Source of the DNA: Candidatus Bacteroides intestinavium | GTDB taxonomy: Bacteria; Bacteroidota; Bacteroidia; Bacteroidales; Bacteroidaceae | Assembly (NCBI GenBank): GCA_019118325.1 | Contig: DWZE01000138.1 | Location: 1-52,178, forward strand | DNA length: 52,178 nucleotides | Direction of reading: 5' to 3' | In this document: positions 1-9,748 of the stretch, in pieces | How the letters are laid out: each line of letters opens with the position of its first letter | How positions within the stretch are numbered: position 1 is the stretch's first letter | Translations under genes and position numbers: made by a program | The notes under the pieces: generated by a model | The model's database searches: none | Seen by the model: the letters and a program-made list of their open reading frames with translations, nothing else | Told to the model about the DNA's origin: nothing

Positions 1-3000
1 ATCACACACTTGGTACGCAAGCTGATAGTGTCGGACGAAACGCACATCACCGCCGGACAGACCGTAGCCATCATGGGCAGCGGACTGGTAGGTGCCTTGG
101 CTTATACGTTCAGCGACACGTTCTGGTTCTCGGCCGTCGAGGGTGAAGTGTACGCCTTCTCGTCGCTGTTCACGGCAGTGGTCTTCTGGCTCATCCTGAA
201 GTGGGAAGATGTGGCCGACCAGCCGCACAGCGACCGCTGGCTGGTGCTCATCGCCTACCTGACGGGGCTCTCCATCGGCGTGCACCTGCTCAACCTGCTC
301 TGCCTGCCTGCCATCGTCCTTATCTATTATTATAAGAAAGTGCCCCATGCCAACGCCAAGGGCTCTCTGCTGGCACTGCTGGGTTCGGCGGTACTGGTGG
401 CCGTGGTGCTCTACGGCATCGTGCCAGGCATTGTCAAGGTAGGCGGATGGTTCGAGCTGCTGTTTGTCAACACGCTCGGCATGCCTTTCAACACGGGCGT
501 CTTGGTGTACGTCATCCTGCTGGCCGCTACACTCATCTGGGGCATCTACGAGACATACATGCAACACAGCCCGTTGCGCATGGCCCTGTCCTTCATCCTG
601 ACCATCGCCATGCTGGGCATCCCCTTCTACGGACACGGAGTCGGGGCAATCATCATCGGACTCATCGTCATCGCCCTGATGTGGTTCTATCTCCGCCCCA
701 AGACACAGGCGGCACTGAAGGAAAAGTTCCGCGTCAGCGCCCGCACGCTCAACACAGCCCTGCTGTGCACGTTGCTCATCGTGGTGGGATACTCGTCGTA
801 CGCGCTCATCGTGATACGCTCCACAGCCAACACACCGATGGACCAGAACTCGCCGGAGGACATCTTCACGCTGGGCGAATACCTGGGCCGTGAACAGTAC
901 GGCACACGCCCCCTGTTCTACGGGCAGACGTTCTCCTCACAAGTAGCCCTCGACGTGAAAGACGGTTACTGCGAGCCACGCGTCAATAGCGAAGACACCA
1001 AGTTCATCCGCAAGGAGAAGGCCACGCCCGACGAGAAAGACAGCTACATCGAAATCCCCGGACGCATCGAATATGAGTATGCGCAAAACATGCTCTTCCC
1101 ACGCATGTACAGCTCGGCACACGCGCAGTACTACAAAGCGTGGATGAACATCAAGGGCCGCGACGTCCCGTTCGACCGTTGTGGCGAAATGATAATGGTC
1201 AACGTCCCCACCCAATGGGAGAACATCAAGTTCTTCTTCTCCTACCAGCTCAACTGGATGTACTGGCGCTATTTCCTGTGGAACTTCGCCGGCCGGCAGA
1301 ACGACATCCAGGGCCACGGCGAGCTGGAGCACGGCAACTGGATCACGGGCATCTCCTTCATAGACAACCTGCTGATAGGCGACCAGACCTACCTGCCCTC
1401 GGAACTGAAGGAGAACAAGGGGCGCAACGTCTTCTACTGCCTGCCCCTGCTGCTGGGCCTCATCGGCCTCTTGTGGCAAGCCTACCGCGGACAGCGGGGC
1501 ATCCAGCAATTCTGGGTGGTGTTCTTCCTGTTCTTCATGACGGGCATCGCCATCGTGCTCTACCTGAACCAGACGCCGATGCAGCCGCGTGAACGCGACT
1601 ATGCCTACGCCGGCTCGTTCTACGCCTTCGCCATCTGGATCGGCATGGGCGTGGCAGGACTGACGCACGCCTTGACGCGCAAGGGGCAGGAAGCCGGCCC
1701 GCTGACGGCCGGCGCGGTCAGCCTGGCCTGCCTGCTGGTGCCCATACAGATGGCCAGCCAGACGTGGGACGACCACGACCGCAGCGGCCGCTACATGGCG
1801 CGCGACTTCGGCGAGAACTACCTGATGTCCCTCCAGGAGGGCGGCGACCCCATCATCTTCACCAACGGAGACAACGACACCTTCCCCCTGTGGTACGGAC
1901 AGGAGACCGAGGGCTTCCGCCCCGACGCCCGCACGTGCAACCTCAGCTACCTGCAGACGGACTGGTACATCGACCAGATGAAGCGCCCGGCCTACGACAG
2001 CCCCTCGGTGCCCATCACCTGGAAGCGCAGCGACTACATGGAAGGCAACAACGAATACATCCCCATCCACCCCGAAGTGGCGAAAAGCATCGACCAGCTC
2101 TATGCCGAGGCCGAAAAGGAAGCCGCGGCCGGCAATCCCGAAGTGCTGCTGAACATCCGGAAGGAATTCGGCGAGAACCCCTACGAGCTGAAGAACATCC
2201 TGGAACACTGGGTGCGCAACCCCAACAACAAGGACCTGAACATCATCCCCACGGACAGCATCGTCATCAAGGTGGACAAAGAGGCCGTGCGCCGCAGCGG
2301 CATGATGATTCCCGGCGACAGCATCCCGGACTACATGTCCTTCAAGCTGCGCACCAAGGACGCGTATGGAAACTACCATCCCAAACGCGGGCTCTACAAG
2401 AACGAACTGATGATGCTGGAAATGCTGGCCGAAACCAACTGGGAACGGCCGCTCTACATCGCCATCAGCGTGGGTTCGGACAACCAGCTGGGCATGGACA
2501 ACTTCTTCGTGCAGGAGGGACTGGCCTACCGGTTCACCCCCTTCGACAACACGAAGACAGGCGTCACCATCGACTCGGAAAAGATGTACGACAACCTGAT
2601 GCACAAGTTCAAGTTCGGCGGCATCGACCGCCCCGGCATCTACATCGACGAAAATGCCCTGCGCATGTGCTACTCACACCGGCGCATCTTCGCGCAACTG
2701 GTGCAACAACTGATGAAGGAAGGCAAAAAGGACAAGGCCAAGGCCGCGCTGGACTATGCGGAGAAGATGATTCCCGCCGCCAACGTGCCCTACGACTTCC
2801 AGAACGGCGCCCTGCAGATGGCCGAGGCATACTATCAGCTGGGAGAGACGGAGAAGGCCGACGCCATCGTGAAGGCCCTGGCGGACAAGTCCGTGGAATA
2901 CGCGACGTGGTACCTCAGCCTGGATGAAGGCCGCTTCATCGTCTCGGGCAGAGAATGCCAGTATCACCTCTCCCTGCTGGATACGGAGGTGAAGCTGATG

Positions 3001-3093
3001 CGGAAGTACGACTCCCGGCAGACCGGGACCTACGAGGAACAGCTGGGCAGCCTCTACCATCACTATATGGAACGAATGGGATACAACGAATAG
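1..3093 (+). CDS. DUF2723 family membrane protein (5' truncated by window edge)
   Basis: The reading frame is already open at the first base, so the start lies upstream and the N-terminus (probably around 100 residues) is missing. The first half holds many hydrophobic segments (roughly residues 15-290 and 470-580) and matches the DUF2723 (PF11028) family, related to GT-C glycosyltransferases of the protein O-mannosyltransferase type. A conserved block containing QTPMQPRERDYAYAGSFY lies near residue 530. The second half is soluble and probably periplasmic; it contains FTNGDNDTFPLWYG and ends in a helical TPR-like stretch. The role is presumed transfer of sugar from a lipid carrier to a periplasmic acceptor; the acceptor cannot be told from sequence. 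The deacetylase gene follows after 2 bp, which suggests translational coupling and a shared envelope-sugar function. Confidence 0.88.
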   Translation: MTHLVRKLIVSDETHITAGQTVAIMGSGLVGALAYTFSDTFWFSAVEGEVYAFSSLFTAVVFWLILKWEDVADQPHSDRWLVLIAYLTGLSIGVHLLNLLCLPAIVLIYYYKKVPHANAKGSLLALLGSAVLVAVVLYGIVPGIVKVGGWFELLFVNTLGMPFNTGVLVYVILLAATLIWGIYETYMQHSPLRMALSFILTIAMLGIPFYGHGVGAIIIGLIVIALMWFYLRPKTQAALKEKFRVSARTLNTALLCTLLIVVGYSSYALIVIRSTANTPMDQNSPEDIFTLGEYLGREQYGTRPLFYGQTFSSQVALDVKDGYCEPRVNSEDTKFIRKEKATPDEKDSYIEIPGRIEYEYAQNMLFPRMYSSAHAQYYKAWMNIKGRDVPFDRCGEMIMVNVPTQWENIKFFFSYQLNWMYWRYFLWNFAGRQNDIQGHGELEHGNWITGISFIDNLLIGDQTYLPSELKENKGRNVFYCLPLLLGLIGLLWQAYRGQRGIQQFWVVFFLFFMTGIAIVLYLNQTPMQPRERDYAYAGSFYAFAIWIGMGVAGLTHALTRKGQEAGPLTAGAVSLACLLVPIQMASQTWDDHDRSGRYMARDFGENYLMSLQEGGDPIIFTNGDNDTFPLWYGQETEGFRPDARTCNLSYLQTDWYIDQMKRPAYDSPSVPITWKRSDYMEGNNEYIPIHPEVAKSIDQLYAEAEKEAAAGNPEVLLNIRKEFGENPYELKNILEHWVRNPNNKDLNIIPTDSIVIKVDKEAVRRSGMMIPGDSIPDYMSFKLRTKDAYGNYHPKRGLYKNELMMLEMLAETNWERPLYIAISVGSDNQLGMDNFFVQEGLAYRFTPFDNTKTGVTIDSEKMYDNLMHKFKFGGIDRPGIYIDENALRMCYSHRRIFAQLVQQLMKEGKKDKAKAALDYAEKMIPAANVPYDFQNGALQMAEAYYQLGETEKADAIVKALADKSVEYATWYLSLDEGRFIVSGRECQYHLSLLDTEVKLMRKYDSRQTGTYEEQLGSLYHHYMERMGYNE

Positions 3094-3095
3094 CC

Positions 3096-3761
3096 GTGTT
3101 CATCGAGCAACCCCCCGACATAATACGCAAGCTCTATCCAAGCGCCCTCTGGCGGATGGACCCCACGGAGAAGAAAGTCTACCTGACCTTCGACGACGGC
3201 CCCATCCCCGAGGTGACGCCCTGGGTCCTGGACTTGCTGGACCGGCACGGCATCAAGGCCACCTTCTTCCTGGTGGGCGACAATATCCGCAAACATCCGG
3301 ACATCTTCCAGGACGTGGTGGAGCGCGGCCACCGCATCGGCAACCACACCTACAACCACCTGCGCGGTTTCGAACATGCCTCCCATCCCTACCTGGACAA
3401 CGTGAAACGGGCGCACGAGTTCATGCTGGCCACGTGCGAGGAAGGAGCGGACGACGCCCTGGTGGAACAGGCCTTGTTCCCGCTTCTTTTCCGTCCGCCC
3501 CACGGACACATGACGTGGGGACAATACATGGTGCTGCGCAAGCACTACCGCATCGTGATGTGGGACCTCGTGACGCGCGACTACTCCAAAAAGCTGCGCC
3601 CGCCCCAGGTGCTGGCCAACGTGATGCGCTATGCACGCAACGGCTCCATCATCACCTTCCACGACTCGCTGAAGTCCTGGAACAACGGCAACCTGGCCTA
3701 CGCCCTGCCGCGCAGCATCGACTTCCTGAAGGAAGAGGGGTATGCGTTCGGGCTATTGTAG
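3096..3761 (+). CDS. Polysaccharide deacetylase family protein (NodB fold)
   Basis: This 221-residue protein has the metal-dependent NodB homology domain. The motifs are TFDDGP (residues 31-36, catalytic Asp and metal-binding Asp), NHTYNH (metal His pair), RPPHGH, WDLVTRDYS and ITFHDS. I chose the GTG at 3096, giving MFIEQPP, because the frame upstream overlaps the DUF2723 gene out of frame and the family normally starts about 30 residues before TFDDGP. The likely activity is removal of N-acetyl groups from an envelope glycan. No signal peptide is visible, so it may act in the cytoplasm or export by an unseen route. Between motifs 2 and 3 there is a stretch (about residues 107-128, acidic) that I did not expect from the family; it may be a lineage-specific loop. 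Confidence 0.9.
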   Translation: MFIEQPPDIIRKLYPSALWRMDPTEKKVYLTFDDGPIPEVTPWVLDLLDRHGIKATFFLVGDNIRKHPDIFQDVVERGHRIGNHTYNHLRGFEHASHPYLDNVKRAHEFMLATCEEGADDALVEQALFPLLFRPPHGHMTWGQYMVLRKHYRIVMWDLVTRDYSKKLRPPQVLANVMRYARNGSIITFHDSLKSWNNGNLAYALPRSIDFLKEEGYAFGLL

Positions 3762-3802
3762 GTTTACAACCGTTAATACACCTTTCAAACTGTAATTTCC
3801 CC

Positions 3803-3822
3803 TCACCCAAAGGGGTGATTTT
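3803..3822 (+). terminator. Probable intrinsic terminator after the deacetylase
   Basis: TCACCC and GGGTGA form a 6-bp stem around a 4-nt loop and are followed by TTTT. It sits 41 bp after the deacetylase stop, before the next promoter. The stem is short, so it may be weak. Confidence 0.45.
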
Positions 3823-3853
3823 GAAGCATCCGGAGGCAAATAATTAAATTATC

Positions 3854-3886
3854 TTTAGGAGCGTAAAGAAGTATTTCCTAACTTTG
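3854..3886 (+). promoter_or_regulatory. Bacteroides-type promoter for the BACON/M64 operon
   Basis: TAACTTTG at 3879-3886 fits the -7 consensus TAnnTTTG, with TTTA at 3854-3857 at the -33 place (21-nt spacer). Transcription would start near 3892, about 20 nt before the ATG at 3913. Confidence 0.5.
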
Positions 3887-3912
3887 AGGCAAACACTTAA
3901 AGCATTACGCCC

Positions 3913-6900
3913 ATGAAACGGACCATTTACCTCCTGATATCCCTCTCTCTCCTTGCCTGGACCCTGCAAGGCTGTAGCGACAATGACAACAATGAAACGC
4001 CCCCGGCGCAGGAACCCTCCATCACCTTCCCGTCGGGAACTGACACGCAACTCACCTTCGAAAGCGGAGGCGGCACCGCCACCCTGACCTTCAGCGCCAC
4101 AGACGACTGGACGGCCCGTGTGGACGATGCCACCGACTGGCTCAGCGCATCGCCCGCCAGCGGACAGGCCGGTACAACCACCCTGACCCTGACCGCCCAG
4201 GCCAACAATACCCCGGACGAACGCAACGCCGCCATCACCCTGACTTGCGGCAATGTGCGCGAAACGCTGACCGCCACCCAGAAACAACAGGATGCGCTGA
4301 CCGTCACCCCCGGCAAGGTAGAATTGGAAGCCGAAGGCGGGGACTTCGACATCGAACTGCAAGCCAACGTATCGGTATCCTACGAGATAGAAGAGAGTGC
4401 CAAGGCGTGGCTCACCCCCACCTCGGACACCCGCGCCCTCACCACCACGACCTTGCACTTCCAGGCCGCGGCAAACGAAGACCTGCAACCCCGCCAAGGC
4501 ATCATCACCCTGAACGGAGGCAACGGCCTCACTGAGGATGTAACCGTCTACCAACTCGGCAGCAGCCCCGTCCTCATCCTGACGCAAGACGAATACCTCG
4601 TGGGCAGCAACGGCGAGACCATCAAAGTGGAACTGAAAAGCAATAATACATATCAGATAGAGATGCCTTCCGTGGATTGGATCACGGAGGCCGACACCCG
4701 CGCCCTGTCCACCTACACGCATTACTTCACCGTCGCGCCCAACGATACGTATGACGCGCGCGAGGCGGTAATCCGGTTCGTGGACGAGGAGAACGGGTTG
4801 GAACAGACTGTAAGCATCCAACAGATGCAGCGGGATGCCATTGTGGTGGCGCAAAGCATTTATGAAATCGGCGCGGAAGGCGGCGCCCTCAACTTCGCCG
4901 TGCAGGCCAACGTGGACTTCACCGTCAGCACGGATGCCGACTGGATTACCCAAGTCGAGACGCGCGGACTGACGGAACGGGTGCTGCACTTCGATGTGGC
5001 GGCGAATGAGAGTGAGGAGGCGAGAGAGGCGACGATAATCCTGTCATCTGAAAGTGCCGGGATGGAACAAATGATAAAAGTGTACCAAGCCGGGAAAAGC
5101 CGCCTGCAACTCTCCATCCAAGAATACACGGCAAGCGCAAGAGGTGAACTCTTCGATGTGACCGTCCAAAGCAACGCCGCCTATCAATTGATTATGCCCG
5201 AAGTGGATTGGCTGGTTCATACCGCATCCGACGGGGATGCCTACACCTTTGAAGTCCTGCCCAACGAAACGTATGATGCACGCACAGCAGAGATACGCTT
5301 CATCTGCGAGGAAGAAGGATTGACCGAGACCGTCACCGTGACGCAAATGCAGCGGGATGCTATCGTGGTGGCGCAAAGCATTTATGAAATCGGCGCGGAA
5401 GGCGACGCCCTCGACTTCGCCGTGCAGGCCAACGTGGACTTCACCGTCAGCACGAATGCTGACTGGATTACCCAAGTCGAGACGCGCGGACTGACGGAAC
5501 GGGTGCTGCACTTCGATGTGGCGGCGAATGAAAGTGAAGAGGCGAGAGAAGCAACGATAACCTTGCACAAGGAAGGGGCTGAAAGCGGACAGGAAATCAC
5601 CGTCCGCCAAGAAGGGAAGACTTATCTGCAACTGTCCGTCCAAGAATATACGGCAAGCGCAGGAGGTGAACTCTTCGATGTGACCGTCCAAAGCAACGCC
5701 GCCTATCAATTGATTATGCCCGAAGTGGATTGGCTGGTTCATACCGCATCCGACGGGGATGCCTACACTTTTGAAGTCCTGCCCAACAACACGTTTGATG
5801 CACGCACAGCAGAGATACGCTTCATCTGCGAGAAAGAGGGATTGAGCGAGAGCCTCATCGTAACGCAAATGCAGCAGAATGCCATCGTGATAACTCAAGA
5901 CTTCTACGAGGTGGAAGCCGAAGGGGGCACGCTGGACATTCCCGTACAGGCCAATGTAGACTTCACCGTCAGTACGGATGCCGACTGGATTACCCAAGTC
6001 GAGACGCGCGGACTGACGGAGCGGGTGCTGCACTTCGATGTGGCGGCGAATGAAAATGAGGAGGCGAGAGAAGCAACGATAACCTTGCACAAGGAAGGGG
6101 CTGAAAGCGGACAGGGAATCACCGTCCGCCAAGAAGGGAAGACTTATCTGCAACTGTCCATCCAAGAATATACGGCAAGCGCAGGAGGTGAACTCTTCGA
6201 TGTGACCGTCCAAAGTAACGTCGCCTATCAATTGATTATGCCCGAAGTGGATTGGCTGGTTCATACCGCATCCAACGGGGGTGCCTACACCTTTGAAGTC
6301 CTGCCCAACAACACGTTTGATGCACGCACAGCAGAGATACGCTTCATCTGCGAGGAAGAAGGATTGAGCGAGAACCTCATCGTAACGCAAATGCAGCAGA
6401 ATGCCATCGTGATTGCCCAAGACTTCTACGAGGTGGAAACCGAAGGGGGCACGTTGGACATTTCCGTGCAAGCCAACGTAGACTTCACCGTCAACACCGA
6501 TGCCGACTGGATTACCCAAGTCGAAACGCGCGGACTGACGGAACGGGTGCTGCATTTCGATGTGGCAGAAAATCCACGAACCGATGACAGGACAGCCGTC
6601 ATTACCATCACAAGTCCGAATGTAACTCATAAGATTCAGGTCGTGCAACGGGGCAAGAACCCTATTCTTAAAATAATTTCTGCACCTCAAGAACTGGATA
6701 ATAAGGAACAGGAGTTTGTTATCGTAACAGAAAGTGAGATGGAATATTTGGACGTAAACATAGACGTTTATTGGATTCAGCTGAGAGACATTTTCACCGA
6801 GAAGTCAAAAGGTACTTATATTACTACTTATAAATTAAGTGCAGAATCAAATACGTCCTCTGATGTACGAAGCGGGCAAATTGTATTTTCCTTCTATCAC

Positions 6901-6996
6901 AATGGGCATACGGTTAGAGAAATTGTAACTATTATGCAAGGAGGGGACGTATCTGTTAAACCAGGTATCGACGATATGCCAACAGAAGAATGGTAA
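3913..6996 (+). CDS. BACON-domain repeat lipoprotein
   Basis: A 1027-residue lipoprotein. The signal peptide ends in LQGC (lipobox) and the mature N-terminus is CSDNDNNE, an acidic stretch like the Bacteroidetes lipoprotein export signal, so surface display is likely. The rest is a chain of about ten BACON-type beta-sandwich domains (each near 87 residues, with the W-I/L block as in DWITQVETRG and the closing VTVTQMQ strand). Residues 308-829 consist of three near-identical 174-residue pairs plus half a fourth; earlier domains (about 127-307) are diverged copies. The last 120 residues are different in sequence and lower in GC. BACON domains are associated with carbohydrate or mucin binding in Bacteroidetes, but here no enzyme domain is attached, so an adhesin or spacer role is an inference. 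The M64 lipoprotein gene follows after 18 bp. Confidence 0.9.
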   Translation: MKRTIYLLISLSLLAWTLQGCSDNDNNETPPAQEPSITFPSGTDTQLTFESGGGTATLTFSATDDWTARVDDATDWLSASPASGQAGTTTLTLTAQANNTPDERNAAITLTCGNVRETLTATQKQQDALTVTPGKVELEAEGGDFDIELQANVSVSYEIEESAKAWLTPTSDTRALTTTTLHFQAAANEDLQPRQGIITLNGGNGLTEDVTVYQLGSSPVLILTQDEYLVGSNGETIKVELKSNNTYQIEMPSVDWITEADTRALSTYTHYFTVAPNDTYDAREAVIRFVDEENGLEQTVSIQQMQRDAIVVAQSIYEIGAEGGALNFAVQANVDFTVSTDADWITQVETRGLTERVLHFDVAANESEEAREATIILSSESAGMEQMIKVYQAGKSRLQLSIQEYTASARGELFDVTVQSNAAYQLIMPEVDWLVHTASDGDAYTFEVLPNETYDARTAEIRFICEEEGLTETVTVTQMQRDAIVVAQSIYEIGAEGDALDFAVQANVDFTVSTNADWITQVETRGLTERVLHFDVAANESEEAREATITLHKEGAESGQEITVRQEGKTYLQLSVQEYTASAGGELFDVTVQSNAAYQLIMPEVDWLVHTASDGDAYTFEVLPNNTFDARTAEIRFICEKEGLSESLIVTQMQQNAIVITQDFYEVEAEGGTLDIPVQANVDFTVSTDADWITQVETRGLTERVLHFDVAANENEEAREATITLHKEGAESGQGITVRQEGKTYLQLSIQEYTASAGGELFDVTVQSNVAYQLIMPEVDWLVHTASNGGAYTFEVLPNNTFDARTAEIRFICEEEGLSENLIVTQMQQNAIVIAQDFYEVETEGGTLDISVQANVDFTVNTDADWITQVETRGLTERVLHFDVAENPRTDDRTAVITITSPNVTHKIQVVQRGKNPILKIISAPQELDNKEQEFVIVTESEMEYLDVNIDVYWIQLRDIFTEKSKGTYITTYKLSAESNTSSDVRSGQIVFSFYHNGHTVREIVTIMQGGDVSVKPGIDDMPTEEW
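4834..6570 (+). repeat. 522-bp in-frame tandem repeat within the BACON gene
   Basis: Units begin at 4834, 5356, 5878 and 6400, exactly 522 bp apart; the fourth stops near 6570. Each unit encodes two BACON domains. Long blocks are identical at the DNA level between copies, including the stretch encoding QVETRGLTERVLHFDVA, which points to recent duplication or gene conversion. A diverged earlier copy starts near 4291. Confidence 0.92.
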
Positions 6997-7014
6997 CATA
7001 AAAAGAATGAAAGT

Positions 7015-9693
7015 ATGAAAGCAATAAAGTATATATCCGTAGCAATACTCTCGGCTTTGTCTTTAATAGCCTGTCAAGACGATTCCTTTAACGTAACTAA
7101 TAAAGACATTAGAATCTTTGCAGATTCTAATGTCAAAACACGTGTAGCATTTCAAGAAGCTGAAAATGCCGACAAGACATATGCCACTTGGGAAGAAATG
7201 GATGCTATCTCCCTTTATGCAAAGGGACAAGTTCCCATAACTTATCAAGCAATGACAACTGAAAACTCTGATCAAGTTGAGTTTGTCAAAGGGACTCCTG
7301 AGGCGTTAAATGGAGAAGAGGGAGATTCGGTCTATGCTTATTTTCCCGCCTATAATAATTATACAAATGATGGAATAGAAATAAACTATAATTATGTGCT
7401 TGATTCTGAAGTATCTCCATTCCTTTATGCCAAGAGTAAAATAGAGAACAATCAAGTCCATTTGACTTTTAAGCATTTATTTGCTTATCTGAAACTTACT
7501 GTGACAGAGAACCTTTTTCCAAAAGATTGTCATCCCCAATCTATTTGGATTAATGGAGAGCACATTCTACAGGTCAAAGGAACATTCAACCTGTCAACCG
7601 AAACTTTATCCATAGAAGAAGGCAATACCCAAATTTATATGGATATAAACTTAGAAAACGGTTCTACAAGCATGTATATCCCTATTTTACCTCAACCTGA
7701 TGGTACAAGGTTAACTTTTTATTATTCCGGAGAAGATGGATGGGGAGATTTTCTTTTCGCAAGGACTGCACCCAAAGGAGGTTTTAAAGCCGGACATGTA
7801 TATACTTTGGATACAGGAAGTGAGAAAGAATTGGAAGAAATGGAAAAGCAAAAAAAAGCATTAATCGCTTTGTATCATGCTACCCATGGAGAAAGTTGGG
7901 TAAACAATACGAATTGGCTGAGCGACAAACCTATTTATGAATGGTATGGTGTGAACAATAATGAATATCGCACCATAGAAAGTCCCTATGTGGTTATGCT
8001 TAACCTCGACAATAATGGATTATATGGACAATTGCCACCAGAATTTGCTGACCTGATGAACAGCTTGGAAGCAGGAAGTTTGGATATAAGCGGAAACGGC
8101 ATTTATGGTCCCGTTCCGGACGCGGTGAAGCAACATTCTGAATGGGATAATTTTGGGTGGAATATCATACAACAAAATCCTTGGAATGGAGGTCGTATTG
8201 ATATGACGAACATCAATCTTAGAATGGAAAATGAAGAAGTAGAGTACTTGGATAAATCGCAAGGGGAAACAAACATCTATGACATATTAAGGAAAAATAA
8301 AGTGAACCATATCATGATTGACACGCCCAGCGATGCTTTCGCTAACATTCATCTTTCCTACCACAACAAAGGTTATGCAACTATCATTGCTCATCAAGAC
8401 TGGATGGGTGCAACAAGGGAAGAAACCATTCAAGACACCAAAGATTATCCAATTAAAGATATGATAAGACTCTGGAAGTCATTGGGAGATGGTAGCTTGT
8501 CAGGACTAAGCGGAATGGGCAATAGTTTCCTTATTGACGATGAAGGGTATTTGATTGAAATGCTCAATAAAGATTGGGGTGCTCCCGAATCTTATTATAC
8601 AGATATTGTGGATAGCATCCTTTACGCACGTTTGGGAGAACCAGAAGAACATCCTATATTCTCTACTGAATATTATACATCTACGGATTATTCACGTGAT
8701 GGAGAAGTGGTTACTTTGCAAACGGCAAGTGTGGGCAAGGGGATTGACTTAGTGTTTATGGGCGATGCCTACGTAGATAGGGACATGGAAACCGGAGGTA
8801 AATATGAAACAGATATGAAACAATCCATGGAGTATTTCTTCTCTATCGAGCCATACAAGTCATTCCGTAACCGCTTTAATGTGTATGCAGTAAAAGTGAT
8901 ATCGGGTACAGAATACATTTCAGACCAAAGTGGACACATGGATCTTCGAATCGGTATGTTTATGGGCAATGACTATATCGGAAACGATAATATTTGCTTT
9001 GAATATGCTTCTAAGATTCCTAACATAAATTTGGACAATGCACCAATTGTAAATGTTGTGAATAATCCAAATGGTTTCTTCGTTTCCGGTTATACCAATA
9101 TGTACGATGCAGGAGCTTCAGTTGCTCATATCGGAGTCGGTGGACCGTCAGACGTTATCATCCACGAAGCAGGCGGTCATGGCTTTGCCAAGCTGTTGGA
9201 TGAATACATCTATGGAGGATATGAAAACGTAACGGCAACTGCTGAAGATAAAGTGTCTTTCGATTCCTATTACAAGTCAAGGGGGTGGGGTGCTAACATT
9301 GACTTCACCAATTCACCCGACGAGATTCAATGGGCGCATCTGCTTAAAGACGAACGTTATGCTAATGAGGTAGGCATTTACGAAGGTGCTTACTTGTGGG
9401 CAAAAGGAGTATACCGTCCGACGGAAAACAGCGTGATGAATCAGGATTATTCGTGGTTTAACGCTCCCAGCCGTGAAGCTATCTATAAAGCCATTATGCG
9501 TGCATCCGAGGGCAACGGTTGGATATATGACTTCGAGGATTTCGCTGAGTATGATGCTATCAACCGGACTACAACACGAAGCACTGTCCTTCCTTCTTCG
9601 AATAAGAGGAAAGTCATACATAAACAACCCGTGTTCATAAAAGGCACGTGGCGCGATGCCCGGAAGAACAGTATCGTTGTGCCCTACCGGTAA
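7015..9693 (+). CDS. Fimbrillin-like / LRR / M64-type metallopeptidase lipoprotein
   Basis: An 892-residue lipoprotein: signal peptide with lipobox LIAC (Cys20). Residues about 30-270 resemble the fimbrillin-like (Mfa-like) domain of Bacteroides surface proteins. Residues about 285-390 hold a leucine-rich-repeat-like stretch starting LYHATHGESWVNNTNWL. After a middle part, residues about 580-800 match peptidase family M64 (IgA peptidase): the entry GKGIDLVFMGDAYVDRDM and the zinc region HEAGGHGFAKLLDEY (His717, Glu718, His722, Asp729). The zinc motif has three rather than two residues between Glu and the second His. It probably acts on the cell surface on host or dietary protein; the substrate is unknown. 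It forms an operon with the BACON gene (18-bp gap). GC content is clearly lower than in the genes before it, which suggests separate acquisition. Confidence 0.85.
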   Translation: MKAIKYISVAILSALSLIACQDDSFNVTNKDIRIFADSNVKTRVAFQEAENADKTYATWEEMDAISLYAKGQVPITYQAMTTENSDQVEFVKGTPEALNGEEGDSVYAYFPAYNNYTNDGIEINYNYVLDSEVSPFLYAKSKIENNQVHLTFKHLFAYLKLTVTENLFPKDCHPQSIWINGEHILQVKGTFNLSTETLSIEEGNTQIYMDINLENGSTSMYIPILPQPDGTRLTFYYSGEDGWGDFLFARTAPKGGFKAGHVYTLDTGSEKELEEMEKQKKALIALYHATHGESWVNNTNWLSDKPIYEWYGVNNNEYRTIESPYVVMLNLDNNGLYGQLPPEFADLMNSLEAGSLDISGNGIYGPVPDAVKQHSEWDNFGWNIIQQNPWNGGRIDMTNINLRMENEEVEYLDKSQGETNIYDILRKNKVNHIMIDTPSDAFANIHLSYHNKGYATIIAHQDWMGATREETIQDTKDYPIKDMIRLWKSLGDGSLSGLSGMGNSFLIDDEGYLIEMLNKDWGAPESYYTDIVDSILYARLGEPEEHPIFSTEYYTSTDYSRDGEVVTLQTASVGKGIDLVFMGDAYVDRDMETGGKYETDMKQSMEYFFSIEPYKSFRNRFNVYAVKVISGTEYISDQSGHMDLRIGMFMGNDYIGNDNICFEYASKIPNINLDNAPIVNVVNNPNGFFVSGYTNMYDAGASVAHIGVGGPSDVIIHEAGGHGFAKLLDEYIYGGYENVTATAEDKVSFDSYYKSRGWGANIDFTNSPDEIQWAHLLKDERYANEVGIYEGAYLWAKGVYRPTENSVMNQDYSWFNAPSREAIYKAIMRASEGNGWIYDFEDFAEYDAINRTTTRSTVLPSSNKRKVIHKQPVFIKGTWRDARKNSIVVPYR

Positions 9694-9748
9694 CCCCATC
9701 ATTACTAAACTATATATATGTACAAAATTAAATGATAATTTATCGGGG

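Noticed and set aside
937..2604. 555-codon antisense frame in the DUF2723 gene
   Set aside because: Typical GC-rich shadow, Val/His/Gly-rich, with no family features.
5044..6690. Long antisense frame over the BACON repeats
   Set aside because: It mirrors the repeat of the sense gene, has no start context and reads as low-quality His/Cys/Arg-rich protein.
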